Positions 26,437 through 37,000 are shown, counted from the stretch's first letter. The stretch is 64,000 bases of DNA from Planctomyces sp. (GCA_005798445.1 SYJG01000329.1:1-64000); one strand, 5' to 3'. The notes: generated from the sequence alone by a model not told the origin. Numbers and translations are program-made.

Positions 26437-27183
26437 ATGTTCGTCGCCGCTTCGACTCGCTGTTTTTCCGATAAAAGTTTCGCGGAAGCATGTCACTTGA
26501 TCACGGATTTGGAGTTCGACAAGGTTGAACTGTGGTTCGACGAAAACAGCCAGCACCTGCGGCCCAGTGACGCTGTGAAGAACCTCGAAGGTTTTTTTGC
26601 TCAATATCGCGAAGCCACACGCCTCATTCCGGTCGCGTTTTGTTTGGAGCACGATGTCCCGGCTGCCATGCTGCATGACCTCTGCAAGCTGGCGAAACTG
26701 ATGCGTGTCGCCCAAATCACGGTCCCCGCTTCGGCACTGGGAACCCCCTTCAACGAAGAGATTGACCGCCTCCGCAATTTCATCCGACTGGCCAATGAGG
26801 AAACGATCCGGCTCTCCATCAAAACGAAGACCGGCACTTTGACCGAAGACCCGCGAACGGCCGTCGAGCTTTGCCAATCGGTACGCGGTCTCGGTTTGAC
26901 GCTGGACCCCAGCTACTACCATTGCGGTCCACACGCTTCGCGAGAAATCGACTCGTTGATGCCGCTGGTCTATCACGTTCTCCTGCGCGACAGCACCGCC
27001 ACTCAACTTCAGATTCAAGTCGGTCTCGGCGAACTGGACTACACGCGGCTGATCGCGCAACTCCGCAAAGAGAATTTCGAGCGGATCCTCTCCGTCGAAC
27101 TCTTTCCGGAGCTTTACGATTCGGAAATCAACCGACTTTTGGAAATGCGCAAGCTGCGAATGCTGCTCGAAACGCTGCTGTAG
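26437..27183 (+). CDS. Sugar phosphate isomerase/epimerase-like TIM barrel protein
   Basis: 248 residues from the ATG at 26437, preceded by AAAGGA; an ATG-less extension to 26410 is less likely. The order MFVAASTRCFSDKSFAEAC, FDKVELWFDE, RLSIKTKTG and LTLDPSYYHCG fits the AP-endonuclease-2/xylose-isomerase-like barrel superfamily, whose members bind a divalent metal and isomerise sugars or cleave their phosphates. Some of the usual E/H metal ligands are not obvious, so activity is uncertain. Followed closely by a palindromic element. Confidence 0.65.
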   Translation: MFVAASTRCFSDKSFAEACHLITDLEFDKVELWFDENSQHLRPSDAVKNLEGFFAQYREATRLIPVAFCLEHDVPAAMLHDLCKLAKLMRVAQITVPASALGTPFNEEIDRLRNFIRLANEETIRLSIKTKTGTLTEDPRTAVELCQSVRGLGLTLDPSYYHCGPHASREIDSLMPLVYHVLLRDSTATQLQIQVGLGELDYTRLIAQLRKENFERILSVELFPELYDSEINRLLEMRKLRMLLETLL

Positions 27184-27213
27184 ACCGAGCACTCTGGCCC
27201 GACCCGCGACAAC

Positions 27214-27275
27214 ACCAGCACGACGCGCAAGCGAGTGCTTTTTCTGACAACCACTCGCTTGCGCGTCCTGCTGGT
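27214..27275. repeat. Inverted repeat, family B copy 3
   Basis: Arms of 24 bases (27214-27237 and 27252-27275) that match except at one or two positions, with inner sequence GACGCGCAAGCGAGTG and its complement. It lies between the 3' ends of the TIM-barrel and response-regulator genes, where it could also act as a shared transcription stop. Confidence 0.8.
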
Positions 27276-27300
27276 GAATCGAACAAATGTCGAGGCTGAC

Positions 27301-27735
27301 TCAGTTCGATTTCTTGCGGATGGCGCGACGAAGCTTGTCCGCGCCGGACGTTTCTTCCGCCACCTCGAGGGACGCCAAGGACCGCGAGACCGCTTCCAGC
27401 AGCACTTCCATAGCGAACGGTTTGCGGAGGTAGTCATCGACTCCGAGCATCTCGGCGTAGGCTTTGTGACGTCCACCCTCATTGGCGGTGATCATGATGA
27501 CCTTCGGCGGATGCGGCAGTCCCTTGAGAAATTCGAGCACCGGAAAACCGCCCATCTTCGGCATCATCATGTCGGTGATGACCAAGTCTGGAGAAATCGA
27601 CTCTGCCAGCCGCCTGCCTTCGAGACCGTTTTGGCCCCATTGCACCGTGTAGCCAGCATTTTCCAACACTTTGAGCAGCGTCGAAGCGATCTCGCGGTCA
27701 TCTTCGATCAACAAAATCGTTCGTCCGGCGGGCAT
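27301..27735 (-). CDS. Single-domain response regulator
   Basis: 144 residues from ATG 27735, preceded by AAGGAGA at ideal spacing. The receiver pattern is complete: ILLIEDDRE with the acidic pocket, the phosphoacceptor aspartate in [14 protein letters not shown], a T/S switch in VIMITAN and the lysine in DDYLRKPF. After the receiver there is only a short charged tail, no DNA-binding domain. It sits after the KaiC-like ATPase gene, 60 bases apart, in a run that also includes a GspE-like ATPase. No histidine kinase is adjacent. Confidence 0.85.
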   Translation of the reverse strand: MPAGRTILLIEDDREIASTLLKVLENAGYTVQWGQNGLEGRRLAESISPDLVITDMMMPKMGGFPVLEFLKGLPHPPKVIMITANEGGRHKAYAEMLGVDDYLRKPFAMEVLLEAVSRSLASLEVAEETSGADKLRRAIRKKSN

Positions 27736-27795
27736 GGGATTCTCCTTGGCCGCGTTGCATGCGGGGTCGAATAGTAGGCCGCTCAACGGGCGTTC

Positions 27796-28683
27796 TCAAG
27801 CACTCTCTTCCAGAACGAGTCCCTGTTCGCCGATTTCAAATGGCACAACCGCGTCGTCGCACGCGCTGCCGCGATGCTTGGCAACGTGCAACGCGCGGCG
27901 CATTCGCAGCCCATCCCGAACTTTGCCCATCAGGATGATCGTGTTGGCATTCGAAAGAGAGTCGCCACTCTCCAACGGTCGAGCCAAAAGATCATCGAGC
28001 ATGACTTCGTGCGATGTGTACAGCAGCGTGCATCCGATTTCCCGATGGTCGTAACGGTGCATAGCGACGTTGTCGGCTTGCGACCGGAATTGAACGCGAA
28101 ACAGATCACGTGCGACCCAGTCGTCTTCTTTCCGCAGAATCTGATGATAGATGTAGTCGATGACTTGGAACTGAAAGCTATCGCTGTCTCGTTCGGTCGG
28201 CTCGATGCCGTCGAGCACACAGCGACGCACTCCATGCACGAAGTTGCCGTAAAAGAATTGCACCGCGCGATCGAGTTTGCGAGCCAGTTCCGCGTTCCAT
28301 TCCTGCCACTCTTCGACGGAAAGATCGGCCTGAGTGACTCGGCGTCCGCTGCGGCGGAATAAGTGCAAATAGTCGTGTCGCGCACGGTCGCGCTGCCAGA
28401 CATCCTCGGCGTCGATGCTCGCTTCAGGAGCGAACTCTCGGAAGTTCCAATCGAACAACCGCCGCGCGTACTCGGCCTGATTTTGCGAGTCGCCGCGCGT
28501 CGTGAGATCCAGCACGAGCCCCGGCTCGCCTTCCTGCGCGCGACCCGCGTGAGCGAATTGCAGCCCAAGCTGTGTCTTGCCGATGCCGGTCGCACCAACG
28601 ACCACGGTCAGCGTGCCCGGCAGCAAGCCTCCGCCAAGCATGTCGTCCAAACGTGGGATGCCGGTGCTGAGGCGAGAGGTCAT
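27796..28683 (-). CDS. KaiC/RecA-superfamily ATPase
   Basis: 295 residues. [39 protein letters not shown] is the typical KaiC-like opening, with Walker A GATGIGKT near residue 29, and a Walker-B-like hydrophobic stretch [10 protein letters not shown] near 150. The C-terminal part ends LYTSHEV and a basic [21 protein letters not shown] like the gripping strand of KaiC-type proteins. It could regulate a neighbouring process by ATP-dependent oligomerisation. Position between a CvpA-like gene and a response regulator suggests signalling. Confidence 0.7.
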   Translation of the reverse strand: MTSRLSTGIPRLDDMLGGGLLPGTLTVVVGATGIGKTQLGLQFAHAGRAQEGEPGLVLDLTTRGDSQNQAEYARRLFDWNFREFAPEASIDAEDVWQRDRARHDYLHLFRRSGRRVTQADLSVEEWQEWNAELARKLDRAVQFFYGNFVHGVRRCVLDGIEPTERDSDSFQFQVIDYIYHQILRKEDDWVARDLFRVQFRSQADNVAMHRYDHREIGCTLLYTSHEVMLDDLLARPLESGDSLSNANTIILMGKVRDGLRMRRALHVAKHRGSACDDAVVPFEIGEQGLVLEESA

Positions 28684-28700
28684 CAGTTTCCATCCGGCAA

Positions 28701-28755
28701 AGTCGGCGAGTCACTCCGTGACTCGAAAATTTCGGTCACAGAGTGACCGGTCTAC
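28701..28755. repeat. REPIN-like inverted repeat, family I
   Basis: About 55 bases around a central AAAATTT. The right arm, read from its end, begins GTAGACCGGTCACTCTGTGACC, cut here to GTAGACC plus the hairpin GGTCACTCTGTGACC. The left arm carries GAGTCACTCCGTGACTC. It lies between the CvpA-like and KaiC-like genes. Confidence 0.65.
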
Positions 28756-28756
28756 G

Positions 28757-29440
28757 TCAGAACGCGGGGCCGCCGGTCTTTTGCGGGGCGACCTGTTTCA
28801 CGGCAGGACCTTGAGAAGCCGCCGCACTTGCACCTGCTCCGATTTCGCGGCGCGAAGCGTACCGAATCGGAAACGAGGGCCACACCGTGTTCGTGACGGC
28901 CCCCGGCTCACCCATGATTTTTTCCGGTCCGTCAAAAATGCGTTTAGGCCATTTGGAGAAAACCCGTTCGCTGGTCCATTGCATGAAGCCCAGCCATTGC
29001 CGATCGGGTGCCATTCCAAAGAAATTTCCCCGCTCGGATTTGAAGCCCATGAACTCACGACCGAGCGGCGCGGTGTGCAAAGCGGTCAACAGAAACGCCA
29101 TCGTCACATAGCCGGCCAACACTCCGCAGCCCCAGCGAGCGCATTCGTGGACCATGCGATGCACGCTGATGTACGACGGCGACAAATAGTCCGCTCCGGC
29201 CCTCAACCCGGCCACTGCGGCCCCGAACAAACCCACCAGCACGATCAAATCCAGCCGTGCCTGCCAGTAGTAATTCGAAACCAGCATGCTGTCGCAGATT
29301 GGCTCGAAGAAATTCATCGAGAAGAGTCCGCCGAGAATCACGCAAATCGCTGTGATCGCCGCACCCCATGCTCCTTCGCCGGCGACGCAGTACGCCACTC
29401 CCCCGAAGATCAACAAGAGTAGAATGTCGATAACAGCCAT
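28757..29440 (-). CDS. CvpA-like membrane protein
   Basis: 227 residues with four hydrophobic segments in the first 130 residues (IDILLLLIFGGVAYCVA; WGAAITAICVILGGLFSM; LDLIVLVGLFGAAVAGL; WGCGVLAGYVTMAFLLTAL), the topology of CvpA/colicin V production family proteins, then a polar C-terminal tail rich in Ala and Lys. Function unknown. It starts 20 bases after the stop of the GspE-like gene and is probably cotranscribed with it. Confidence 0.6.
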   Translation of the reverse strand: MAVIDILLLLIFGGVAYCVAGEGAWGAAITAICVILGGLFSMNFFEPICDSMLVSNYYWQARLDLIVLVGLFGAAVAGLRAGADYLSPSYISVHRMVHECARWGCGVLAGYVTMAFLLTALHTAPLGREFMGFKSERGNFFGMAPDRQWLGFMQWTSERVFSKWPKRIFDGPEKIMGEPGAVTNTVWPSFPIRYASRREIGAGASAAASQGPAVKQVAPQKTGGPAF

Positions 29441-29460
29441 GTTGGCTCCTCAGAATCGAA

Positions 29461-31323
29461 TTACTTCACAACGCGCAACAACTCGTCAATCGAAGTGATG
29501 CCTTTCACAACCAACCGCAGTCCCTCTTCCTGCATGTAGAGCATTCCACCTTTGCGAGCTTCTGCCTTGAGAGCCGACAGCGCGGCCTTTTCTCGAATCA
29601 GGTCGCGCATGCGATCGTTAATCACCAGCAGTTCGTAGACACCGACTCGGCCACGATAGCCCATGCCACCGCACGTCGGACACGCGGCGTTCTCGCCTTC
29701 CTTGGGCGGCCGATAGAGCTTGTCGATCTTTTCCGCGGGAAGGTTGGCCTTCTTCAGAAACTCGGGTTTTGGGACGTAAGACTCTTTGCAATCCTGGCAA
29801 AGGCGTCGAGCCAAACGCTGGGCGAGAATCGCGCTCAGCGAACTCGACAGCATCGACACATCCACGCCAAGGTCGATCATGCGATACAGCGCCGTGATGG
29901 CGTCATTCGCGTGAACCGTCGAGAAAACCATGTGGCCGGTGTTCGCCGCCTGGCAGGCGATGTTGGCGGTTTCGCCATCGCGGATTTCGCCGATCATGAC
30001 GACGTCCGGGTCTTGTCGCAGCACGCTTCGCAGCGAAGTGGCGAAGGTCTGTCCCGCCTTCGTGTTGATCTCGATCTGAGTGACATTCTCCATCTTGTAT
30101 TCGACGGGGTCTTCGATGGTGATGATGTTCTGCTGGTTCGAGTCGATGTCGTTCAGGCAGGCATACAACGTCGTCGATTTACCGGCTCCGGTGGGACCAC
30201 AGACCAAAAGCAGACCATGCGGCTGATGGACGACTTCTTTGAGTTGCTCTTCCAGTTGCTTGCGAAAGCCGAGATCGAGCAATGTGCTGACTGAATTCGA
30301 TTGATCGAGGATTCGCAGGGTCATCTTTTCGCCGTCGCGAGTTCCCTGCGAGGCGACTCGGAAATCGATTTCGCGACCGTCAGTGATGGCGCGAAAACTA
30401 CCGTCAAGCGATTTGCGTTTCTCGGTGATGTCCATCGCGGCCAGGATTTTGAAGATGTTGATGACGTTGTCACCGAGCGCTCGGTCGAATGGCTCGACCG
30501 AATACATCACACCATCCACGCGCAACCGGACCTGCAACTCCTCTTCCTTCGGTTCGAGATGAATGTCCGTCGCGCGTTTAATAATCGCGTCGTAGACCAA
30601 TTCCTTCGCCGCCAGGAACCCGCGCGAGTTCTCGACTTGCGCACCGCGGCTGGTATCGCGGCGGCCGGTCGAGGTTTTGCCGATGAACTCGATATCCGGG
30701 CCGAGCATTTGCTGCTTCATCTTCTTGCCGCCGAGGTGCAACCCCAGCCGCGCCAGCGTGCGAAATACGACGCTCTTGATGTGTTTCTGTGTGAGCAGCC
30801 GAGCAGAAACCGGTACGCAGGCATTTCGCTCGCGGATGTACAATCCGAGCGGAAGGCCTTGCAGCGCGAGACTCAAAAAAAATCCCAGCGAGAATGGCGA
30901 CATGGACACGCCGACCAGCATTGATGCCAATCCGCCCGCAAGGTACGCCGAGTTCCAAAACTCACTGTTGACCTTCAGCGAACTGGCGTCCTGATTGACC
31001 CATTTCCCCAAAGTCACCCAGCCAAAAAACAAACCAAGGATTGGCACAAACTTCCACAGACTCAAGTAGAAACCGGCTGGTTGCCCCCAAGCTCGATTGC
31101 CGCGCATGAAGCCGTCGGGATTCGGCGGAAATCGACTGACATCGCGAACGGCGACAGCCGCTGGTTGAGCCGCCGGAGTGGTCTCTGCTGCCGGTGCGGC
31201 ATTGTCTGCGGGAGCGGGTTGAGCAAATGACTCGTTCGCGACGCCCAGAGCCAGCAGCACAACGGCGACCATCCGCCTATGCCAGCGCGTTCGTTTTGAC
31301 TCATTCTCATGACGTCGCATCAT
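29461..31323 (-). CDS. Membrane-anchored GspE/PilB-like secretion ATPase
   Basis: 620 residues. The C-terminal 390 residues are a full type II secretion/type IV pilus assembly ATPase: Walker A GPTGAGKST (376-384), Asp box TIEDPVEY, Walker B QDPDVVMIGEIRDG, His box STVHANDA and the tetracysteine zinc motif C509-C512-C548-C551. The N-terminal 200 residues are unusual. A signal-like segment (VAVVLLALGVANESFAQ, 19-35) is followed by an Ala/Pro linker and hydrophobic stretches at about 84-106 and 126-163, in place of the usual soluble GspE N-domain. This predicts an ATPase tethered to the inner membrane. CvpA-like, KaiC-like and response-regulator genes follow on the same strand. Confidence 0.85.
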   Translation of the reverse strand: MMRRHENESKRTRWHRRMVAVVLLALGVANESFAQPAPADNAAPAAETTPAAQPAAVAVRDVSRFPPNPDGFMRGNRAWGQPAGFYLSLWKFVPILGLFFGWVTLGKWVNQDASSLKVNSEFWNSAYLAGGLASMLVGVSMSPFSLGFFLSLALQGLPLGLYIRERNACVPVSARLLTQKHIKSVVFRTLARLGLHLGGKKMKQQMLGPDIEFIGKTSTGRRDTSRGAQVENSRGFLAAKELVYDAIIKRATDIHLEPKEEELQVRLRVDGVMYSVEPFDRALGDNVINIFKILAAMDITEKRKSLDGSFRAITDGREIDFRVASQGTRDGEKMTLRILDQSNSVSTLLDLGFRKQLEEQLKEVVHQPHGLLLVCGPTGAGKSTTLYACLNDIDSNQQNIITIEDPVEYKMENVTQIEINTKAGQTFATSLRSVLRQDPDVVMIGEIRDGETANIACQAANTGHMVFSTVHANDAITALYRMIDLGVDVSMLSSSLSAILAQRLARRLCQDCKESYVPKPEFLKKANLPAEKIDKLYRPPKEGENAACPTCGGMGYRGRVGVYELLVINDRMRDLIREKAALSALKAEARKGGMLYMQEEGLRLVVKGITSIDELLRVVK

Positions 31324-31468
31324 CGGCTAACACTCACCACAATCGGCCGCCGCTGGGACAGCGCAGCCCTGGCCACGATTTCGCCCGTTCAAGCGTGAGG
31401 CATGTTACTGACGACACGGAGCACTGGCTAGTTTCGGCACATGGGATCGCTCACCGATCGGCACCGCG

Positions 31469-31843
31469 TCAAGAAAACATGGCTGGCGAAAGGCCAACAT
31501 CGACAATGCTACATGCACAGATCACCGGCAGAGCGAGTTTCTCGGCGACCGACAACAGCTCTTCGCTTTCGCTGCCGGGATTCAACCAGACCTCGCGCGG
31601 CTGACTTGCGACGATGTCGTCAAGCAGCATGATCCCGATTTCTGGTGGAAGATAGACGGTGACCCGATCCAGCGAACGAACCGGAACCTCTCGCAGCGAA
31701 CGAAACGCGCGAAATCCCGCGATCTCCGATGCCTGCGGATTGATTGGAAAAACTTCCCAGCCCGCTCTGGCATGAGCACGCACTGATTTGTTTCCGTACT
31801 TGGACCGATCGCGACTGGCCCCCAAAACAGCAACGGTAGGCAT
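31469..31843 (-). CDS. CoA-binding (YccU-like) protein
   Basis: 124 residues from ATG 31843; the longer frame runs into the inverted repeat at 31869-31933. MPTVAVLGASRDRSKYGNKSVRAH is the Rossmann-type CoA-binding start, and VYLPPEIGIMLLDD with EVWLNPGSESEEL and a final CSIVDVG fits the small CoA-binding domain proteins of the YccU type. It resembles the CoA-binding domain of succinyl-CoA ligase; cellular role unknown. Confidence 0.85.
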   Translation of the reverse strand: MPTVAVLGASRDRSKYGNKSVRAHARAGWEVFPINPQASEIAGFRAFRSLREVPVRSLDRVTVYLPPEIGIMLLDDIVASQPREVWLNPGSESEELLSVAEKLALPVICACSIVDVGLSPAMFS

Positions 31844-31868
31844 CAGAAAATCTCGTTCAGAGTCCGTC

Positions 31869-31933
31869 GTAGCCACGTTCGCCAGAACGTGGGATTCTCG
31901 CGGCGCTGCCCACGTTCTGGCGAACGTAGCTAC
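31869..31933. repeat. REPIN-like inverted repeat, family C
   Basis: 65 bases; 25-base arms (31869-31893 and 31909-31933) differ at one position. Each arm is GTAG plus a hairpin, CACGTTC-gcca-GAACGTG in the left arm. The left arm is followed by GATTC, as in family A arms. Located between the CoA-binding and DUF1501 genes. Confidence 0.8.
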
Positions 31934-31949
31934 CAGTTTGAAACCGCGA

Positions 31950-33338
31950 CTACGACATCCGAATCGGCTCGTAGTCCGAAAACACACGAGCCAAATCAAA
32001 CGGCAGATTCCGTTGCAGCCGCACCTCGCCGACATCTAGCAGCGTGTGCATGATCGTGCCGATGAGATTGCGGATCGTGACTTTGTCCGAGTTCGGCTCC
32101 CCCGCGTCCTTCGTCGATTGGCCGATAACTCGCCCCATCGGCAAGCCTCCGCCGGACAGCAGCAGCGGCGCGAGATTGCCCCAGTGATCGCGCCCGCCGA
32201 GAGCGTTGATGCGCGGCGTGCGACCCATCTCGCCGCAACAAACCAGCAGAATCTTGTCGGAGAGTCCGCGAGCTTCGACATCTTCGATGAACGCCGACAC
32301 GGCGTGATCGAACGGCACGCCGCAGTACTTCATCCCTTCTTCGACGCCGGCATTGTTCACGTCGGCGTGATTGTCCCAAACGAAGTTCGTCGTCACAGTG
32401 ACGAATTTGCAACCCGCCTCGCACAGCCGCCGAGACAACAGAAGCAGCTTGCCCAGTGTCTGCGTGTGATCGGAGTAGAACTTGTGGTTGTTCAACTTCT
32501 TGTCAATGTCCTCCGGCCGAATCAGCGGAGCCGTGTCATAGCGGGCAATCGTCTTCGGATCTTCTTTGCTGAGATCGAACGCCTCAGAGATCCCTCGCAA
32601 AATCGTGTCGAGCGCCTGCTCCTGAAACTTGTCGAGACCTTCCGCCTCGCCGCGCACGTCAACCGTACGCCGGATGCGATCAAATTCCTGCCGGAGTTTA
32701 CGGCGGTCGTCGAGCCGCTCGCGGGGCAGAGTCAGCTTCAAACTCTCCTGGAATGGTCCTTCGCCGCCGGGTAAGAACGGCGAATACGCCGATCCCAGAG
32801 CACCCGAATCGGTGAACCGTCCGAAACTCGTCTGCATCGCTTGAGCTTGCGGATTGATCGCTTGAGGAAAAAGCGCCGCGTTGACCGGCATCCCCGTTTG
32901 CGGATTCACCGTCCCCGCCACCCGAGCGTACAACGAACCAAGGTTTGCCCTCAGCGTGTCGGCCGAAACGATCGGCTTGATGTCGTGATTGCCGTCACCA
33001 GTGACGAACGATCGTACAACCGTCAGCTTCTCGGCCAACTGAGCGAGCTTCGGATATGTCGCCCCGAACGTGACTCCAGGCAGTGCGGTCTGCACTTCGC
33101 CGTTAATGCTGTGGATTCCGGACGGTGCCGTCATCTTTGGATCGAACGTCTCGATCTGACTTGGCCCGCCATGCAAGAACAGAAACACGACCGACTTGTC
33201 CGTCGTCACCGACCGTCCCGCCGCCGAGGCCGTCGTCCGCAGCCAGTCGGCCAAAGTCAGCCCTCCCATCGCCAAACCGCCGATGCGCAAAAAATCCCGG
33301 CGAGAACCGCGAGCCAACGGATCGAGAATGCTCAGCAT
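31950..33338 (-). CDS. DUF1501 protein, Tat-exported
   Basis: 462 residues. GSRRDFLRIGGLAMGGLTLADWL is a twin-arginine leader, then SVVFLFLHGGPSQIETFDPK, the conserved DUF1501 opening. NFVWDNHADV, GEMGRTPRINALGGRDHWGNLAPLLLSGGGLPMGRVIG and the DEVRLQRNLPF-like end complete the alkaline-phosphatase-like fold. DUF1501 genes are abundant in planctomycetes, usually beside DUF1553 or PPC cytochrome genes; here there is no such partner. Exact activity unknown. Confidence 0.9.
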   Translation of the reverse strand: MLSILDPLARGSRRDFLRIGGLAMGGLTLADWLRTTASAAGRSVTTDKSVVFLFLHGGPSQIETFDPKMTAPSGIHSINGEVQTALPGVTFGATYPKLAQLAEKLTVVRSFVTGDGNHDIKPIVSADTLRANLGSLYARVAGTVNPQTGMPVNAALFPQAINPQAQAMQTSFGRFTDSGALGSAYSPFLPGGEGPFQESLKLTLPRERLDDRRKLRQEFDRIRRTVDVRGEAEGLDKFQEQALDTILRGISEAFDLSKEDPKTIARYDTAPLIRPEDIDKKLNNHKFYSDHTQTLGKLLLLSRRLCEAGCKFVTVTTNFVWDNHADVNNAGVEEGMKYCGVPFDHAVSAFIEDVEARGLSDKILLVCCGEMGRTPRINALGGRDHWGNLAPLLLSGGGLPMGRVIGQSTKDAGEPNSDKVTIRNLIGTIMHTLLDVGEVRLQRNLPFDLARVFSDYEPIRMS

Positions 33339-33599
33339 GAATCGACCTCCTCGACAACATCAAATCGGAATGACCTTATCCGTATCGGCGACTGAGTCCA
33401 AGCGAAGATTGGTTTTTTTCACCACGAAGGCAGGGAGTACTCGGAGAGGAAACCGGCGAATCGATTTCACGCAAAGGCACGCTGCTCAACGACCGATCCG
33501 GACGCTCGACCGATGAAGATGGGAGACGGCGGCTTTTCGATGATCGAGGACATCACCGCCGTGGAAGCACGCGGCTGCCGAGTGGCTGCTCCGAGGACT

Positions 33600-33764
33600 C
33601 ACGAATGTCGCATCATGAAACGGGGCGGCGATCCGCACGCGCGCCGCGCTCGCGACACCGACGCGAGGTCCGCCTTTCGCGAACGGATGCGAATCGAGGA
33701 CTCGAAAGCGATCCTGAAGCAACGCCCATCGATCGCCGAATTCCCCAACGCCTTCCGCAGCTAA
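33600..33764 (+). pseudogene. Possible transposase C-terminal fragment (IS1182-like)
   Basis: A 55-codon open stretch reading DPHARRARDTDARSAFRERM, then SKAILKQRPSIAEFPNA before a stop. It resembles the C-terminal portion of IS1182-type transposases, where K-A-x-Y-K-x-R-x-x-x-A-E-x-x-N-A is usual. The rest of the transposase and both inverted-repeat ends are missing. It lies in an otherwise gene-free 660-base gap (33339-34000) in which I see no other gene and no clear promoter. Confidence 0.35.
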
Positions 33765-34000
33765 CCATTCCAGCCTCGATTGGCAAACAGTGACGGTCGC
33801 GTTGATACGTCCGATCCGGAAGAGTCTCCGCCCCCCTGATTCGCCTGCCGATGTTTCGTAGCCCGCAAGGTCGCCGCTCGGTTTCCGGCGGACTTCGATG
33901 ATCGTGACGATCGAATCAATTGTTCGAGTCCGCTTCGACGATGCCGGATGAGGAAAATCTCGCGACATGGGTCGCCATCCAATCGGCAAGGATGCCGCAC

Positions 34001-37000
34001 GTGAGTCGATATTCGTCGAAAATGTCCCTTGCGCCTTGCGGCAGTGATCGCTGGCTGGCGCTGAGCGTCTGCCTTGTCGTGTCGCTGTCATACGCGGGCT
34101 GCTCACACACCTCTTCGACGACGGGGCATTCCTTTGCACGGAAACAGCAAGACGCTGACGGAAACTCGGTCTCCGTGTTTGGCACCGTCGGCTGGACCGA
34201 CACCGGCGTTGAGGTCACTGAAGGGGAACCGATTTCGATCTCGGCCAGCGGCCGTGTTGTCGTGCGGCAGTCAGATCGCTGGGGGCAGAAGTTCGAGGCA
34301 ACCGTCAATCCGGAAGGGACATTCCTTGTTCACGACGGCATCCAAGACCAAAACTTCCCGCTGCCGAGCGGCAATCATGGCCCGGCTCCCTGCTTCTGCC
34401 TGATCGGTCGGATTGGCGATGACGGCAAGCCGTTCTTTGTCGGCAAGGCCAAGAGCTGGCCCGCTTCCGCGAGTGGCCGCCTGCAACTCGCCGTCAACGA
34501 CTTCGATCCCAGCGACTGCGAAGGGGCCTTTCACGCACAGATCACGAAGCCGAAACTCGTGCAGCCGATGGCCTACGAAGAAGTCGTCCCCACAACCGAC
34601 AGCAGCGGCTCGCCGATGTCGAACTGCCAGGCGGTCGTGTTCTACGTTGATGGCCTGCGACCCGACGTCGTGCGTGAGATGGCGACGATGGGGCATCTGC
34701 CGAACATCAAGTCGCTGTTTATCGACAACGGCTGCTGGGTGTCGAACTGCTTTACCGCGTTTCCGTCCGACACGATTACCTCGAACGGAACGATGTGGAC
34801 CGGCTGCTTCTCCGACCGCCACGGCTTGAAAGGCCAAGTACGATTCTGTCGGCAACAGCTCGCGTCGCAATCGTATCTCGATCCGCTTGGCCCCAGCCGC
34901 AGCGCGCGGTTGTTGTCGCCGCAAGGGCTGGATCGAGCACTGGTCGACGGGCAATCTACCGCGCGAAAGATGATCTACGGCCACAAGGAAGGTCACCAGT
35001 GGAAGCACTCGCTGACCAGCGACATCAAACCGTTGTACGAACTGTTGCGCAGCGAAGGACGGGATTGGGCGACCGGCGTCTTGCCCATCATGACGGAAAC
35101 GCCGCCACCGCTCTGGAGCCGCAGCCTCGCTCGCACGGTGCCATACTTCCAAGCGAACGACGCCTGGAAGTACATCGACGACGCGAACTCCAACTACGCC
35201 GTGCGACAACTGATGCCGCGCGAACAACCGGTGATGATCGTCTGGCTTCCCGAAACCGACTCCGTCAGCCACAAGGAATGCCGAGGCCAATTCGGTGCGA
35301 CTCGGCGGACCATCTCTCGCGCGGATCAGCTCATCGGGCAGATCGTTGCCGAGTTCAAAGCTCAGGATCGGTTGCGCTCGACCTACTTCTGCCTCGTCAG
35401 CGACCACGGACATCACGGCGGACGCACGGGGCATCTTTCGTTGTTTGATGTCGCACACGAACTGTTCTATCGCCCGCGCGAACTCGACGCCGACGGACAC
35501 TGGACCGGCGGCGGACTGGGGGTCACGGTGCGCCAACATCGCGAACGAGCTCATCACGACGGCGACGGCGGTCGCGAGTTTGTCTTCATCGACGGCGATT
35601 CCGACGGAGCGGCCCGCATCTATTTTCCAAAAGGGCAATACCGCAGCGGAGACTGGTCCGGCCCGAATCGTCCCGCCGACTTGTTGACCTATCGACTCGC
35701 CGAACATCTCCCCTCCGTCAATTTGGTCGAGTTCCTTGCCAACGCGGAATTCAACAACCCCGACGGCCAACAACAAGAGCGAGGCCGCAATGAGCCGGCA
35801 CGTTTATTTGCCGAGTCAACGAATCGCCAACGAGCCATCGATCTCGTGCTGATGAAACTTGCCGAGAACTCCGTGCTGGTGACGACCGCCGATCGCGGTT
35901 CAGCCGTCATCGAACGGCGGCCACTCGAGAACAACTCAGCTGAGGCGATTCGCTGGGAACTGCGATACTCCGTCGTGACCGACGTGCAACCGGCCGCCGA
36001 TGGGCAAGTCACTTTCAACGTCGTCGAGCACCCGCTGCGCGACCCGCTTGGCCTGACGCAGGCGGTCGACGGCAGTTTCCTCAGCGCGTGGCACAACGAA
36101 CGGGAGTGGCTCGAAGCACAGACCCCGACGCAATATCCAGACTCGGTGGTCACTCTCTCACGGCACATGCTTTGGCAGAACAACATCGTTCCGCAAGAGT
36201 CGGATGCCGCTCCCGATTTGGTCATTACCGCGCGACCCGGTTGGTATTTCGGCAACGACAGCTCACCCGGGACGATGCACGGCTACCCGCTGGCCGATGC
36301 GATGCGTGCCTGCATGTTCGTCGCCGGTCCAAACATTCGCCGAGGTGCCCGCATCGACTCCCCCTGCCGATTGGTGGATCTCACGCCGACACTGCTCGAC
36401 ATGGTGGGAAGCGGCACTCGCATGGAGCACTTCGACGGCCAACCGATCCGAGCGATCTACCAACCCGCGACACCGCACTTGCCGACGCCGATGTTTTCAA
36501 AGCACATCCAACAAGTGCAGTTGCCGATCCAAACCGCATCGACGTCCGATGAGACCGGGCTCGCCTCGAAGATCGCGCAGCTCGGCAACAACGGAGACAT
36601 CACTCTGACATCCGGCCAAATCATGCGCGCCGTCTTCTGGGATTCGGTCGATCTGAAGGCTTGGCAACCAGTCAGCTACGAGCCGGTGGCCGAGTACCCC
36701 GATCAGCCGCTGACGATCAATCATCCCGCCAGCCCCTACGACCTCAACAACCTTGCCTACAACGCGGTGCTGCTCACCGAACTGAGCGTCTTTCGCATCA
36801 TGGACGATGTGATCTCGCCTCTGACTCGCGGTCGCAAACCCTTCATGACTGCGACCGATCGAGTCGACTTGCTGTTGAGACACCACCGCAGCGCCTGGGT
36901 TTCCGAAAGTGCGAACGTCATCGACCTGACCAACGCCACGTTCTGGGACTATCAACTCACTTCGCAAACCAACATGCGCCGCCTCGACTCCGCCGTCGAT

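Noticed and set aside
33486-34139. 217-codon minus-strand frame in the gap before the phosphodiesterase gene
   Set aside because: No ribosome site, composition unlike neighbours, runs into the phosphodiesterase gene; no recognisable motif.
34271-35776. 501-codon minus-strand frame
   Set aside because: Antisense to the phosphodiesterase catalytic domain; no motif or ribosome site.
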